In this document: one piece after another, positions 25,853 through 34,368 of the stretch
Layout of the letters: each line of letters begins with the position of its first letter
How positions within the stretch are numbered: position 1 is the first letter of the stretch
Source: CAZOOK01 sp964581385
Lineage (GTDB): Bacteria; Pseudomonadota; Gammaproteobacteria; Nevskiales; Nevskiaceae
DNA: 64,000 nucleotides
NCBI GenBank assembly: GCA_964581385.1
Contig: CAZOOK010000029.1
Coordinates: 1-64,000, forward strand
Direction of reading: 5' to 3'
Program-made: the position numbers and the translations under genes
The notes under the pieces: generated by a model
The model's database searches: none
Seen by the model: the letters and a program-made list of their open reading frames with translations, nothing else
What the model was told of the DNA's origin: nothing

Positions 25853-27088
25853 GTGACGAAACCCGAACCCTTTCCACTCGCCGATGCGGATCTCTGCGTC
25901 AAATGCGGACTCTGCCTGCCACACTGTCCAACCTATGCGGAGACCGGCAACGAAGCAGACTCGCCGCGCGGACGCATCGCACTCATGCAGGGACTTGCTA
26001 CCGGCGTCATTCCGGCCACCGCGGCGGCGGAACAACATCTGGACGGCTGTCTCAACTGCCGGCGCTGCGAAGTGGTATGCCCAGCAAAGGTGCCTTATGG
26101 AAGGCTCATCGACGCGGGGCGCGAATGGCTGATGAACGCGCACCCTGCGCGCGCGCGCGCGCAGCGGGCGATCGCTGGAGTACTCGCTTCGCCGTTGCTG
26201 CGCACGCTGGCCGGCGTGCTGCTGTGGTGCTATCAGCGAACTGGATTGAACGCGCTCCCCCATCGCAGCGCACGATTCCGCGCGAGCCGGCTTGGTCGTC
26301 TCGAATCGCTGCTGCCACGCATCGCATTTCCGCGTCCGTTCGCGCGCCATATCGGCGCCGCGCGCACTCCGGCGGTTGAACTATTCACCGGTTGCACCGG
26401 CGCGCTCGCCGATCGTGAAGCGATCGAGGACGCGGCGCAACTGCTGGAAGCGGCTGGCTACCACGTGCGTATTCCGGCACGACAAGCGTGCTGCGGCGCT
26501 TTGCATCTGCACACCGGCCTGCCGGACACCGCACATGATCTGCTGGAAGAAAACCTGCGGGCGTTCTCCAGCAGCGCTCCGATCGTAACGCTCGCCAGCG
26601 GTTGTGCCGAAGGTCTGCGCGATGCCTGTGGTCGCACACATGCAGACTTCGCCGCGCGTGTGGTTGACGCGTTTACGCCGCTGGCGCCGATGCACGCATT
26701 GCGCTTCCGGCCGCTAAAGACACGCGTCGCTGTGCAGACGCCGTGCACGCAGGCACACGCGCCCGGCGGCGCCCAGGCGCTACTCTCGGCATTGCAGCGG
26801 ATCCCGCAACTGGAAATCGTGCCGTTGGCACCGCCGCGTGCCTGCTGTGGCGCAGCCGGCAGCTACCTCATCACGCAGCCGGAAATGTCGGATCGTCTGC
26901 TCGACTCGCTGCTCGATGAGATCGAGCGCCGACAACCGGACATCGTCGTCAGCGCGAACATTGGCTGCCGCCTGCATCTAGCGGCCGGTCTGCGCAGGCG
27001 CCGCAGCGCGGTCAAGGTGATGCACCCGGTGAGCTTGCTGGCGCGGCAAGCGATCCGCGCAGGAGAAAATTCAAGTCCTCCCGGCTGA
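25853..27088 (+). CDS. glcF: (Fe-S)-binding oxidoreductase, glycolate oxidase GlcF-like subunit
   Basis: A 411-residue iron-sulfur subunit resembling GlcF. Two CxxCxxCxxxCP ferredoxin motifs are at Cys15/18/21/25 and Cys66/69/72/76, which would hold two [4Fe-4S] clusters. Two CCG domains follow (CCGALHLHTG and CCGAAGSYLI). In the glycolate oxidase complex it passes electrons from the GlcD/GlcE flavin subunits. No glcD or glcE lies next to it here, so its partner is elsewhere or it serves another 2-hydroxyacid dehydrogenase. It starts with GTG at 25853 and runs divergently from the DUF481 gene. Confidence 0.82.
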   Translation: MTKPEPFPLADADLCVKCGLCLPHCPTYAETGNEADSPRGRIALMQGLATGVIPATAAAEQHLDGCLNCRRCEVVCPAKVPYGRLIDAGREWLMNAHPARARAQRAIAGVLASPLLRTLAGVLLWCYQRTGLNALPHRSARFRASRLGRLESLLPRIAFPRPFARHIGAARTPAVELFTGCTGALADREAIEDAAQLLEAAGYHVRIPARQACCGALHLHTGLPDTAHDLLEENLRAFSSSAPIVTLASGCAEGLRDACGRTHADFAARVVDAFTPLAPMHALRFRPLKTRVAVQTPCTQAHAPGGAQALLSALQRIPQLEIVPLAPPRACCGAAGSYLITQPEMSDRLLDSLLDEIERRQPDIVVSANIGCRLHLAAGLRRRRSAVKVMHPVSLLARQAIRAGENSSPPG

Positions 27089-27120
27089 AAAACGGTGACG
27101 CCTGCGCATCGCCGTTTTTC
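27087..27120. terminator. Bidirectional Rho-independent terminator between glcF and the GST gene
   Basis: A 15-bp stem with two imperfect pairs (GAAAAACGGTGACGC against GCATCGCCGTTTTTC) and a 4-base loop. It is flanked by A-run and T-run on the two strands, so it can stop transcripts from both converging genes. It overlaps the end of the glcF stop codon. Confidence 0.85.
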
Positions 27121-27147
27121 GTCGGAACCTAGGGCGTGTCGTCAAAC

Positions 27148-27756
27148 CTACTTCTTCACACCTTCCGCCTCCAGCGCTTTCTGCACCGCCGGACGCAGGG
27201 CGATTCGCGAATGGTATTCCTTCAGCGCGGGCCACGACGCCAGATCAATCTTCACGAACGGCGTCCAGCTTAGAACCGTAAACAGATACGCATCCGCCAC
27301 GGTGAATGTGTTGCCCATCAGGTATGACTTGCCTTCCAGTGCGCGTGCGAGAAAATCGAGGCGATTGGAAATCACCGTCATCTGCGCCTGCCGTGCTTCG
27401 GCGGGTGTGGTCGGATTGAACAGCGGCGAAAAACTCTTGTGAAATTCCGTGCTGATGTAATTGAGCCACTCCTGCAGGCGATAGCGATCGAGGGTGCCAT
27501 TGGCCGGCGCGAGCCCGCTCTGCGGCTTGAGATCGGCCAGATACTGGACGATGGCCGGCCCTTCGGTAAGCAGGGAACCGTCGTCGAGCTGTAACGCCGG
27601 CACGTAGCCCTTGGGATTGATCACGTAGAAATCCTGGCCGCCAGCGGTGCGATGCGCACGGAGATCAACTTTCTCCAGCGCGATATCAAGACCCGCTTCA
27701 CGGAAAACAATGTGAGGCGACAGCGAACAGGCTGAGGGGGAATAGAAGAGCTTCAT
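27148..27756 (-). CDS. gst: Glutathione S-transferase (beta class)
   Basis: GST of 202 residues. The N-terminal thioredoxin fold begins MKLFYSPSACSLSPHI, where the Cys of SACS matches the active-site Cys10 of beta-class bacterial enzymes. The VPAL and DGSLLTEGPAIVQYLAD segments bind glutathione. The helical C-terminal half has the NTFTVADAYLFTVL N-capping motif. The ATG at 27756 follows a strong AGGAGGA site; the upstream in-frame Met at 27771 lacks one. It probably has a cytosolic detoxification role. Confidence 0.93.
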   Translation of the reverse strand: MKLFYSPSACSLSPHIVFREAGLDIALEKVDLRAHRTAGGQDFYVINPKGYVPALQLDDGSLLTEGPAIVQYLADLKPQSGLAPANGTLDRYRLQEWLNYISTEFHKSFSPLFNPTTPAEARQAQMTVISNRLDFLARALEGKSYLMGNTFTVADAYLFTVLSWTPFVKIDLASWPALKEYHSRIALRPAVQKALEAEGVKK

Positions 27757-27946
27757 GCGTCCTCCTGACAATTGCGAAGAAATAAAGGAAATGGGGAAAG
27801 CGGATTAGACGCCATCTACGCCGGCGAGGAAAGGCGGGAGCTCCGATGGTATCGCTACGCGGGTAACTCCTCAGCTTTTGTTACACGCTCCATGCTGCTG
27901 CGGTAATAATAGCCCCGCTTTTCGAGACCATAGGGAGCCTTGTCGA

Positions 27947-28711
27947 ATGCTAGCGCAGGAACCATCCAGCTTCGCGACCGAGATCAATGCGCCATCAGCC
28001 CGTTTGCTCGCGCTCGAAGCACGCGCGGTTGCTGAGCTGCCACTATTTGTTCTGCGCACGCGCTCGCTGCGCGGTCTGCCGCGCGGCGACGGCCATCCCG
28101 TCATCATCATCCCGGGATTCGGCGCGGACGATCTGGCTTCCATACCACTGCGTCACGTGCTGACACGACTCGGCTATTCCGCGTACGGCTGGGGACAGGG
28201 GCGCAATCTCGGCATGCGTCCGCGCACCAAGGTCGCGCTCGCGCAAATGCTCAAGCGACTCAGCGCGCAGCACGATGCGCGAATCACGCTGGTGGGATGG
28301 AGTCTCGGCGGCATCTTCGCGCGCGAAATGGCGCGCCACCAACCAGAACTGGTGCGCCGCGTGTTCACGCTCGGCAGTCCGTTCACCGGCTCTCCCGATG
28401 CCAACAACATGCAGATGCTGTTTCGCCTCGCCAATCGCGGCAAGCCCGTGCGCAACGATCGTGAAGGATTTGAGCGGCGGCGGCGCGCGCCGCCGGTGCC
28501 ATGCGTAGCGATTCACTCGAAGACTGACGGCATGGTCGCGTGGCGCTGCAGCGTCGAGGAGCCTTCGCCAAGCACGGAAAACATCGAGGTGCGCGGAAGT
28601 CATTTCGGACTGCTTTTCAACTACGAAGTACTGCGCGCGCTGGCCGAGCGACTACCCTTGCCGCCCGACGAACGGCATGATTTTGCTGCTGGAAAGGTAC
28701 GCTCATCTTGA
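27947..28711 (+). CDS. Alpha/beta hydrolase (lipase/esterase-like)
   Basis: A 254-residue alpha/beta hydrolase. The oxyanion region VIIIPGFGADD is followed by the nucleophile elbow GWSLGG, with Ser119. A late HSKTDGMVAW (likely Asp) and RGSHFGLLFN (likely His) could complete the triad. No signal peptide is seen. The start at 27947 follows AGGGAG by about 12 bases. A TAATAA/TAATAAT box lies about 40 bases upstream. The substrate is unknown. Confidence 0.8.
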   Translation: MLAQEPSSFATEINAPSARLLALEARAVAELPLFVLRTRSLRGLPRGDGHPVIIIPGFGADDLASIPLRHVLTRLGYSAYGWGQGRNLGMRPRTKVALAQMLKRLSAQHDARITLVGWSLGGIFAREMARHQPELVRRVFTLGSPFTGSPDANNMQMLFRLANRGKPVRNDREGFERRRRAPPVPCVAIHSKTDGMVAWRCSVEEPSPSTENIEVRGSHFGLLFNYEVLRALAERLPLPPDERHDFAAGKVRSS

Positions 28712-28751
28712 CAAAAACCACCTCACCATATCTTGTGTTTTTTTCTCAGGC

Positions 28752-28779
28752 TTGACACTATTAGATGTGGCAGTTTGAT
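28752..28779 (+). promoter_or_regulatory. Candidate sigma-70 promoter for the Lys/Ala micro-protein gene
   Basis: A perfect TTGACA -35 (28752-28757), a 16-base spacer and TTTGAT -10 (28774-28779). It would start transcription about 55 bases before the ATG of the 24-residue protein. The surrounding bases are AT-richer than the genome. Confidence 0.55.
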
Positions 28780-28839
28780 CGTCGGCGAAAGGCGTCGGCG
28801 GCGGCAGCCATATATCTTCTCTTGTAATGGGAGGTTGTC

Positions 28840-28914
28840 ATGCCTGCAGCAAAGAAAGCAGTAAAGAAAACCGTCGCCAAAAAAGCTCCGGCGAAGAAAG
28901 CCAAGAAGAAGTAA
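28840..28914 (+). CDS. 24-residue Lys/Ala-rich histone H1-like micro-protein
   Basis: The ORF encodes 24 residues: 11 Lys, 8 Ala, 2 Val, one Met, one Thr and two Pro in the approximate pattern PAAKKAVKKTVAKK and PAKKAKKK. It starts at an ATG 5 bases after GGGAGGT and ends with TAA at 28914. A TTGACA promoter and a Rho-independent terminator bracket it, so it looks like a complete monocistronic gene. The composition resembles C-terminal tails of bacterial H1-like and AlgP/HU-tail proteins that bind DNA through charge. That DNA- or RNA-binding role is inference. Random occurrence is unlikely given the ribosome-binding site and terminator. Confidence 0.75.
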   Translation: MPAAKKAVKKTVAKKAPAKKAKKK

Positions 28915-28931
28915 GCAGCGTCAAGCCGTTT

Positions 28932-28962
28932 AGGCCCGGCGCTTCAGCGCTGGGCCTTTTTT
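28932..28962 (+). terminator. Rho-independent terminator after the micro-protein gene
   Basis: An 11-bp stem AGGCCCGGCGC / GCGCTGGGCCT (one G-T pair) with a TTCA loop, followed by a run of six T. It is 17 bases after the micro-protein stop codon and faces the convergent dusB gene. Confidence 0.92.
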
Positions 28963-29005
28963 ATCTCCGCAGGTATTTACAACAACCAACGGCCGGCTGC
29001 CGCTG

Positions 29006-29998
29006 TCAGGCGGCGGCCGGCAGCGAAACCGTAGCACCAAAAAATTCCGCGACCAGTTCGCGTTGCGCAAACCGGCAGTCGACACCGCTCACCTTCGTCC
29101 AGAATATTTCGCTGCCAGCGTGACTGCGACAGTACCAGCGGATGTGCTTGCGGGCGACACGCACGCCGGCACTTTCACCGTAGAGCGCATGCAGCGCATC
29201 CAGGTGTTCGAGCAGCAGGCCACCGACTTCGCTCCGCGCCAGCGGCGGTAAACGCTGGCCTGTCGCGAGATAATGAGTGATCTCGCGAAAAATCCACGGT
29301 CGACCTTGAGCGGCGCGCCCGATCATCAGACCGTCAGCGCCGGTGTGCGCAAGAACCCTACGTGCTTTCTCCGGCGAATCGATGTCGCCGTTTGCCCATA
29401 CCGGAATGCGGACTGCCTGCTTGATAGCACCGATGGTGTCGTACTCAGCGCTCCCCTCGAAAAGATCCTCGCGCGTGCGCCCGTGCACTGCGAGCGCACG
29501 GATGCCACAGTCCTCCGCGATCCGCGCGACGTTCAATCCGTTGCGTCGCCCGCGCGCCCAGCCGGTGCGGATCTTCAATGTCACCGGCACTGGGACCGCC
29601 GCGACGACGGCCGTGCAAATGCGCGCGACCAGCGCCTCGTCGCGCATTAGCGCCGAGCCGGCGTCGGCGTTGCAGACCTTCTTCGCCGGACAGCCCATGT
29701 TGATGTCGATGATCTGCGCGCCGTGTTCGACATTGTGACTTGCGGCCAGCGCCAACATGTCAGGATCGCCGCCAGCGATCTGCACCGCGATCGGTCCGGT
29801 TTCTCCGGTGTGATCCATACGCGTGCGCGACTTCGCCGTTTTCCACAGCCGTGCGTCGGCGATGGTCATTTCAGAAGCGGCGAGGCCCGCGCCAAGCTTG
29901 CGGCACAGTATGCGAAACGGCCGGTCGGTTACACCCGCCATCGGCGCCAGCGCCAGCGGCGGATCGATCCGGTGAGAGCCGATTTGCATCGTCATCAC
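29006..29998 (-). CDS. dusB: tRNA-dihydrouridine synthase B
   Basis: A 330-residue flavoenzyme that reduces uridine in the tRNA D-loop. Motifs include LALAPMAGVTDRPFR (FMN binding), the catalytic Cys in INMGCPAKKV, KIRTGW, VHGRTRE and ANGDIDSPEKAR, then GADGLMIGRAAQGRPWIF. The VARKHIRWYCR segment is typical of DusB. In many gammaproteobacteria dusB is followed by fis. Here the downstream side is the convergent terminator of the micro-protein gene and no fis is present. Confidence 0.95.
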   Translation of the reverse strand: MMTMQIGSHRIDPPLALAPMAGVTDRPFRILCRKLGAGLAASEMTIADARLWKTAKSRTRMDHTGETGPIAVQIAGGDPDMLALAASHNVEHGAQIIDINMGCPAKKVCNADAGSALMRDEALVARICTAVVAAVPVPVTLKIRTGWARGRRNGLNVARIAEDCGIRALAVHGRTREDLFEGSAEYDTIGAIKQAVRIPVWANGDIDSPEKARRVLAHTGADGLMIGRAAQGRPWIFREITHYLATGQRLPPLARSEVGGLLLEHLDALHALYGESAGVRVARKHIRWYCRSHAGSEIFWTKVSGVDCRFAQRELVAEFFGATVSLPAAA

Positions 29999-30023
29999 CC
30001 GCTCACGGAAGGAATGTTTCCGC

Positions 30024-31823
30024 TCAGAACTGCGCTGCTGACATCGTCAGCGTCGTGCTGTCGAGGCGGTTCAGAAGCTCGGCATTGCACAGCGATTTCG
30101 GCAATTCGTAGCGGAAGAAGAAGCGGCAGGCGTGCAGCTTGCCCAGATAGAAATCACGATCCGCGGCGACTCCAGCAGCCAGGCCGACACGCGCAGTCTG
30201 CGCTTGGCGCAGCCAGATCCAGGCGACGACGATGTGGCCGAACATGTCCAGGTAATACGAAGCGTTCGCCATCGCCGGTGCGATCTGTCCCTTCATCATC
30301 GCGCTGGTGAGCAGGAGCGTTGTCTTCGTTGCCGCGTCGACAGCACCGCGCAACGCATTCGCATATTCGGCCAGCTCGGAATCGGCACCCGCCGCCGCGA
30401 TGGTGTCGCCGATGCGCGCAAGCAGGACGCGTAGTGCAGCGCCGTTCTGCATCGTTACCTTGCGGCCGAGCAGGTCGAGCGCCTGGATGCCGTTGGTCCC
30501 TTCGTGGATCGGGTTCAGGCGGTTATCGCGATACAGCCGCTCCACCGGATAGTCCCGGGTATAGCCGTAGCCGCCCAGGATCTGGATCGCGTGCTTGTTC
30601 GCTTCGAGGCAGTATTCCGACGGCCATGCTTTGGCGATCGGCGTGAGGATGTCCAGTAACAACTTCAGTTCCTCGCGCCGCTTCGGATCTTCATTGACTT
30701 CCAGTTCATCGACGAGCCGCGCGCAATACATACACAGCGCAAGTCCGCCTTCGACGTAGACCTTCTGCAACAACAGCAGGCGAGCCACATCCGGATGCTC
30801 GATGATCGCAATCTGCGGACTCGAAGGATTGCGATCCGTCACCTGCCGCCCCTGCGTACGCGTCTTCGCGTATTGCAGCGAATAGGTATACCCCGCATAA
30901 CCGAGCATCGCCGCACCAAGGCCGACGCTGATGCGCGCTTCGTTCATCATGTGGAACATGCAAGCTAGGCCCTCGTTTTCGCGGCCGACCAGTTCGCCGA
31001 CGGCGGGCTCGGTCTCGCCGAAATTGAGCGCACAATTGGTGGTGCCGCGGAAGCCCATCTTGTGATTGAGACCGGCGAGGCGCACGCCATTGCGCGCGCC
31101 GCGCGTACCGTCCGCGTTGACGCGGTACTTCGGCACGATGAACAGCGAAATGCCTTTGGTGCCGGCCGGCGCGCCTTCAACGCGCGCGAGCACATGGTGA
31201 ACGATGTTCTCGGACAGCTCGTGCTCACCGCCGGAAATCCACATCTTGTTGCCTACGAGGTGGTAGCTGCCGTCAGGCTGACGGATCGCGCGCGTGCGGA
31301 TGTCCCCCAGCGACGAGCCGGCCTGCGGCTCCGACAGGCACATCGTGCCGAAATAGCGCCCCTCCAGCATCGGCCGCATATAGCGCTGCTTCTGCGCATC
31401 CGAACCATGCGCACGTAGCAGGTTCGCTGCGGCAGCGGTCAGGAACACGTAACCCGTCGTGCCCACGTTCGCTGCGTTGAAATAGCTGAGTGCGGCGGAA
31501 GCGATCAGATAGGGCAACTGCAAGCCGCCATCTTCCACGTCGAAGCTGACAGCCGTGAAACCGCCTTCGACATAAGCGGTAAGCGCTTCCTTCACCTCGG
31601 GGATGATGGTCACGCGCTCGCCGTCGAAATGCGGTTCGTTCTGATCGAGCTTGGCAGCGTGTGGTAGGAATTTTTCGACGGCAAGGGTTTCCGCGGCATC
31701 GATGATCTGCGTGAACGTCGCCCGATCATGCTGCGCATAGCGGGCGCTGCGACATAGTCCGACCGCATCGAAAACCTCGTACAGCAGAAAATCCAGATCC
31801 CGCCGATTGATTAATTCGTTCAC
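30024..31823 (-). CDS. Acyl-CoA dehydrogenase, long (about 600-residue) type
   Basis: A 599-residue FAD-dependent acyl-CoA dehydrogenase. The central domain has FGTMCLSEPQAGSSLGDI and MWISGGEHEL. The likely catalytic base is Glu441 in PIHEGTNGIQALD. A C-terminal extension of about 120 residues, rich in helices and including YYLDMFGHIVVAW, is typical of the 600-residue class (AcdA/FadE-like) and larger than the 380-residue MCAD type. It starts with GTG at 31823, well placed after GAGGAG. Beta-oxidation of an unknown acyl-CoA is inferred; an acyl-CoA-binding protein lies just upstream on the same strand. Confidence 0.92.
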   Translation of the reverse strand: MNELINRRDLDFLLYEVFDAVGLCRSARYAQHDRATFTQIIDAAETLAVEKFLPHAAKLDQNEPHFDGERVTIIPEVKEALTAYVEGGFTAVSFDVEDGGLQLPYLIASAALSYFNAANVGTTGYVFLTAAAANLLRAHGSDAQKQRYMRPMLEGRYFGTMCLSEPQAGSSLGDIRTRAIRQPDGSYHLVGNKMWISGGEHELSENIVHHVLARVEGAPAGTKGISLFIVPKYRVNADGTRGARNGVRLAGLNHKMGFRGTTNCALNFGETEPAVGELVGRENEGLACMFHMMNEARISVGLGAAMLGYAGYTYSLQYAKTRTQGRQVTDRNPSSPQIAIIEHPDVARLLLLQKVYVEGGLALCMYCARLVDELEVNEDPKRREELKLLLDILTPIAKAWPSEYCLEANKHAIQILGGYGYTRDYPVERLYRDNRLNPIHEGTNGIQALDLLGRKVTMQNGAALRVLLARIGDTIAAAGADSELAEYANALRGAVDAATKTTLLLTSAMMKGQIAPAMANASYYLDMFGHIVVAWIWLRQAQTARVGLAAGVAADRDFYLGKLHACRFFFRYELPKSLCNAELLNRLDSTTLTMSAAQF

Positions 31824-31966
31824 GTTTTGCTCCTCGGATTGGTAAATGCCTGCCACTCGCCGTCGGCAAGCGGCCCTGCCGACGTCGCTTCCTGCCAAAG
31901 CCCTGGGAAGAGGTTGAACTCCATCGCACCGACTCCCTGCCGGCGCTATCCAACCGGACGGGCGCC

Positions 31967-32233
31967 TTATTTGTGCGTCTTGAGTAACGCCGTCACCTTC
32001 TCGACGTACTTCTTCTTTGCGTCATCCTTACTCGTTCCTTTCAGCTTTTCCCAGGAATCGAATTTGGCACGGCCGACCATATCGAGCATACCGGGTCGAC
32101 TGCCGGTGGCGTCACCTTCAGAACCTTGCTTAAACAGCGAATACAGTACGAGCAGATCCTCGTTGCCAGGCCGCTTGGTCACCGTCTTGATATCTTTTTG
32201 AGCCTGCTCGAACTGCGCTTTCAGATCAGCCAC
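31967..32233 (-). CDS. Acyl-CoA-binding protein
   Basis: An 88-residue ACBP, matching the usual 86-90. Family motifs are LYSLFKQGSEGD and the following KFDSWEKLKGTSKDDAKKKY. It binds long-chain acyl-CoA esters in the cytosol. The GTG at 32233 follows GGAG and fits the domain start; the longer frame adds nothing recognisable. It lies upstream of the acyl-CoA dehydrogenase with 143 bases between them, so the pair may cooperate in fatty-acid use. ACBP is patchy in bacteria and more typical of eukaryotes. Confidence 0.92.
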   Translation of the reverse strand: MADLKAQFEQAQKDIKTVTKRPGNEDLLVLYSLFKQGSEGDATGSRPGMLDMVGRAKFDSWEKLKGTSKDDAKKKYVEKVTALLKTHK

Positions 32234-32358
32234 GGTGCAATCTCCGAATATGTGATGGGTGGCCGATTTTATCGCTTGCCGATCGAATTTAGGTCGCAAA
32301 AAAGCCGGGATGCCGACTTGCGGCGATCCCGGCTGCGAAACCTTGCGTCGGCAGTTTG

Positions 32359-32640
32359 TCAGTAACGGCGCTGGCCACCGGCACGTCCGCCCTTGGCATC
32401 CTTCGCGCGCTCCTCATTGACACGCAACAGGTTGCCGCGTAGTTCCTTGCCGTTGAGCCCCGCAATCGCCGCACGTGCTTCATGGCCTTCCATTTCAATG
32501 AAGCCGAAGCCACGACACTTGCCGGAGAATACGTCGTGCGCAAGCTTGATCGAACGCACGCGCCCGTGCGCGGCAAACAGTTCGGTCAGCTCTTTCTCGG
32601 TGGTGTCGGGCGGCAAATTGCCGGCGTAGATTCGTTTCAT
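32359..32640 (-). CDS. Small RRM-type RNA-binding protein
   Basis: A 93-residue single RNA-recognition-motif protein. RNP2 is IYAGNL (4-9) and RNP1 is CRGFGFIEM (42-50). The tail is basic and Gly/Arg-rich (KGGRAGGQRRY). The ATG at 32640 follows AAGGAG; a long in-frame upstream extension overlaps rhlE and was rejected. Such proteins bind single-stranded RNA and often help growth in the cold. It lies 88 bases after rhlE on the same strand, which fits RNA remodelling. Confidence 0.93.
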   Translation of the reverse strand: MKRIYAGNLPPDTTEKELTELFAAHGRVRSIKLAHDVFSGKCRGFGFIEMEGHEARAAIAGLNGKELRGNLLRVNEERAKDAKGGRAGGQRRY

Positions 32641-32728
32641 CTCGATCTCCTTGCTAAAAAACCAACTTGTATGCGATGGACAGGTGAAATCCGCGGCCGC
32701 TTTTCTTGAAGACGGATCGGGAACGCCA

Positions 32729-34066
32729 TCAACGTCCGTTCCGCGATCTGCCGGCACGCTGGCCAGCATCACGCTGCGGGCCTGGATGCCGGTTCCCGTT
32801 GGCATTGCCAGCGCCGCTCTTGCGCTGCGGCGACGACTGCTGCCGCCGTGGCGGATGTTGGCCGTGACCGCCGCGATGATTGCGCGGCGGCTCGGGACGC
32901 GCCGTCTGGCTCGCCAGTTCCTGCGCGCTCGGCGCCGAACCGGGTGCAAAACCTTCGACGATCGACGACGGAATTTCGCGCCGCAGCAGCTTTTGGATGT
33001 CCTTGAGCTGCTGGCGCTCGTCGCCGCTCACCAGCGAGATCGCCTCGCCCGCCGAGCCCGCGCGGCCAGTACGCCCGATGCGGTGCACATAGTCTTCGGG
33101 AACGTTCGGCAATTCATGATTGACGACGTGCGGCAGTTGATCGATATCGATACCGCGCGCCGCAATATCGGTGGCAACCAGCACCCGCACCTGACCGGCC
33201 TTGAAATCGGCCAGCGCCTTGGTGCGCGCATTCTGCGACTTGTTGCCGTGGATCGCCGTGGTGCTGATACCTTCGCGGGCGAGCTGATCGGCAAGCCGGT
33301 TGGCGCCATGCTTGGTGCGCGTGAATACGAGCACCTGCCGCCAGTCGCCGCTTTTGACCAAGTGCGCAAGCAGCGCCATCTTGCGGGCCTTGTCGACTGG
33401 ATGCACGCGCTGCGCGATGCTTTCCACCGTCGAGTTGCGCGGCGCGACATCGACACTCGCCGGATTGTGCAGCAGGGTTTCCGCAAGTGCGCGGATTTCG
33501 TTGTTGAAGGTCGCCGAGAACAAGAGGTTCTGACGCTTCTTCGGCAGTACCGCCAGCACGCGGCGGATGTCGCGGATAAAACCCATGTCGAGCATGCGGT
33601 CGGCTTCGTCGAGTACCAGCACCTCGATGCCAGACAGGTTCACGGTGCGCTGCTGAAGGTGATCGAGCAGACGGCCCGGCGTGGCAACAATGATGTCGAC
33701 ACCGCGGCGCAGCAGGTCGATCTGGGGATTGATGCCGACACCGCCGAAAATGACGGCCGTGCGCAACCGTAGATGACGGCCATAGGTCCGGATCGAATCG
33801 GCAACCTGCGCCGCCAGTTCGCGCGTCGGCACCAGCACCAGCGCGCGCGCCACAGGTTGCGAACCGCCGGCGGCAGTGAATCGTTGCAGCAGCGGCAGTG
33901 TGAACGCGGCGGTCTTGCCGGTACCGGTCTGCGCGGCGGCAAGCAGGTCGCGACCGGCGAGAACCAGCGGGATTGCCTGCGATTGAATAGGTGTGGGCTG
34001 CGTATAGCCCTCGTCGGCGAGAGCACGCAGTAGTTCGGGCAACAGGCCCAGATCGGAAAACGACAT
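32729..34066 (-). CDS. rhlE: DEAD-box ATP-dependent RNA helicase RhlE
   Basis: A 445-residue DEAD-box helicase. The motifs are the Q motif with PTPIQSQAIP, motif I AAQTGTGKT (45-53 region), DEAD at 153-156, SAT at 184-186, and the C-terminal ARGIDID and HRIGRTGRAG. A C-terminal low-complexity tail of about 70 residues (Arg, Gln, Gly, Asn) is basic, as in RhlE. The ATG at 34066 follows TCAGGAGTG and fits the family start MSFSDLGL. It unwinds short RNA duplexes, probably during ribosome assembly or mRNA decay with the adjacent RRM protein. Confidence 0.95.
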   Translation of the reverse strand: MSFSDLGLLPELLRALADEGYTQPTPIQSQAIPLVLAGRDLLAAAQTGTGKTAAFTLPLLQRFTAAGGSQPVARALVLVPTRELAAQVADSIRTYGRHLRLRTAVIFGGVGINPQIDLLRRGVDIIVATPGRLLDHLQQRTVNLSGIEVLVLDEADRMLDMGFIRDIRRVLAVLPKKRQNLLFSATFNNEIRALAETLLHNPASVDVAPRNSTVESIAQRVHPVDKARKMALLAHLVKSGDWRQVLVFTRTKHGANRLADQLAREGISTTAIHGNKSQNARTKALADFKAGQVRVLVATDIAARGIDIDQLPHVVNHELPNVPEDYVHRIGRTGRAGSAGEAISLVSGDERQQLKDIQKLLRREIPSSIVEGFAPGSAPSAQELASQTARPEPPRNHRGGHGQHPPRRQQSSPQRKSGAGNANGNRHPGPQRDAGQRAGRSRNGR

Positions 34067-34368
34067 GTAAACACTCCTGAGACCGCCCCACCGCGACATG
34101 CGGAACCGGTTCAGGCAGAGATGATGGACTTGGGCGCGTTCAGTGAATTGCGCCTCGGGTTTGCTGCGGAAGATAAGAGTCGATCAGCAGGGCGCAACCG
34201 GAGCGCCGACAACAAACTGCCGACATCATACACGAAGGTGGTGACGAAAACTTGGTAAACGGAAACCGGTCTATGCTTACGGCCTGTTGCCGTTCCCTCT
34301 TATCCTGATCGTTGTGGTCAAAAGGGTGGCAACAGATCCACTACCCCAGCTCAGAGAGGACCTCGCCA
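34067..34368. other. Divergent intergenic region between rhlE and the DUF4399 gene
   Basis: About 300 bases upstream of two divergent genes. Minus-strand TATGAT (around 34225-34232) is a weak -10 candidate for rhlE. Plus-strand TATGCT at about 34272 is another for the DUF4399 gene. No -35 consensus or conserved RNA element was recognised. Confidence 0.35.

Noticed and set aside
27126..27147. Sequence CTAGGGCGTGTCGTCAAACC before the GST stop, resembling the end of the mla element
   Set aside because: No inverted partner was found nearby and the similarity is short.
32641..32949. Upstream extension of the RRM protein into rhlE
   Set aside because: The ATG at 32640 has an AAGGAG site and starts exactly at the RRM fold.
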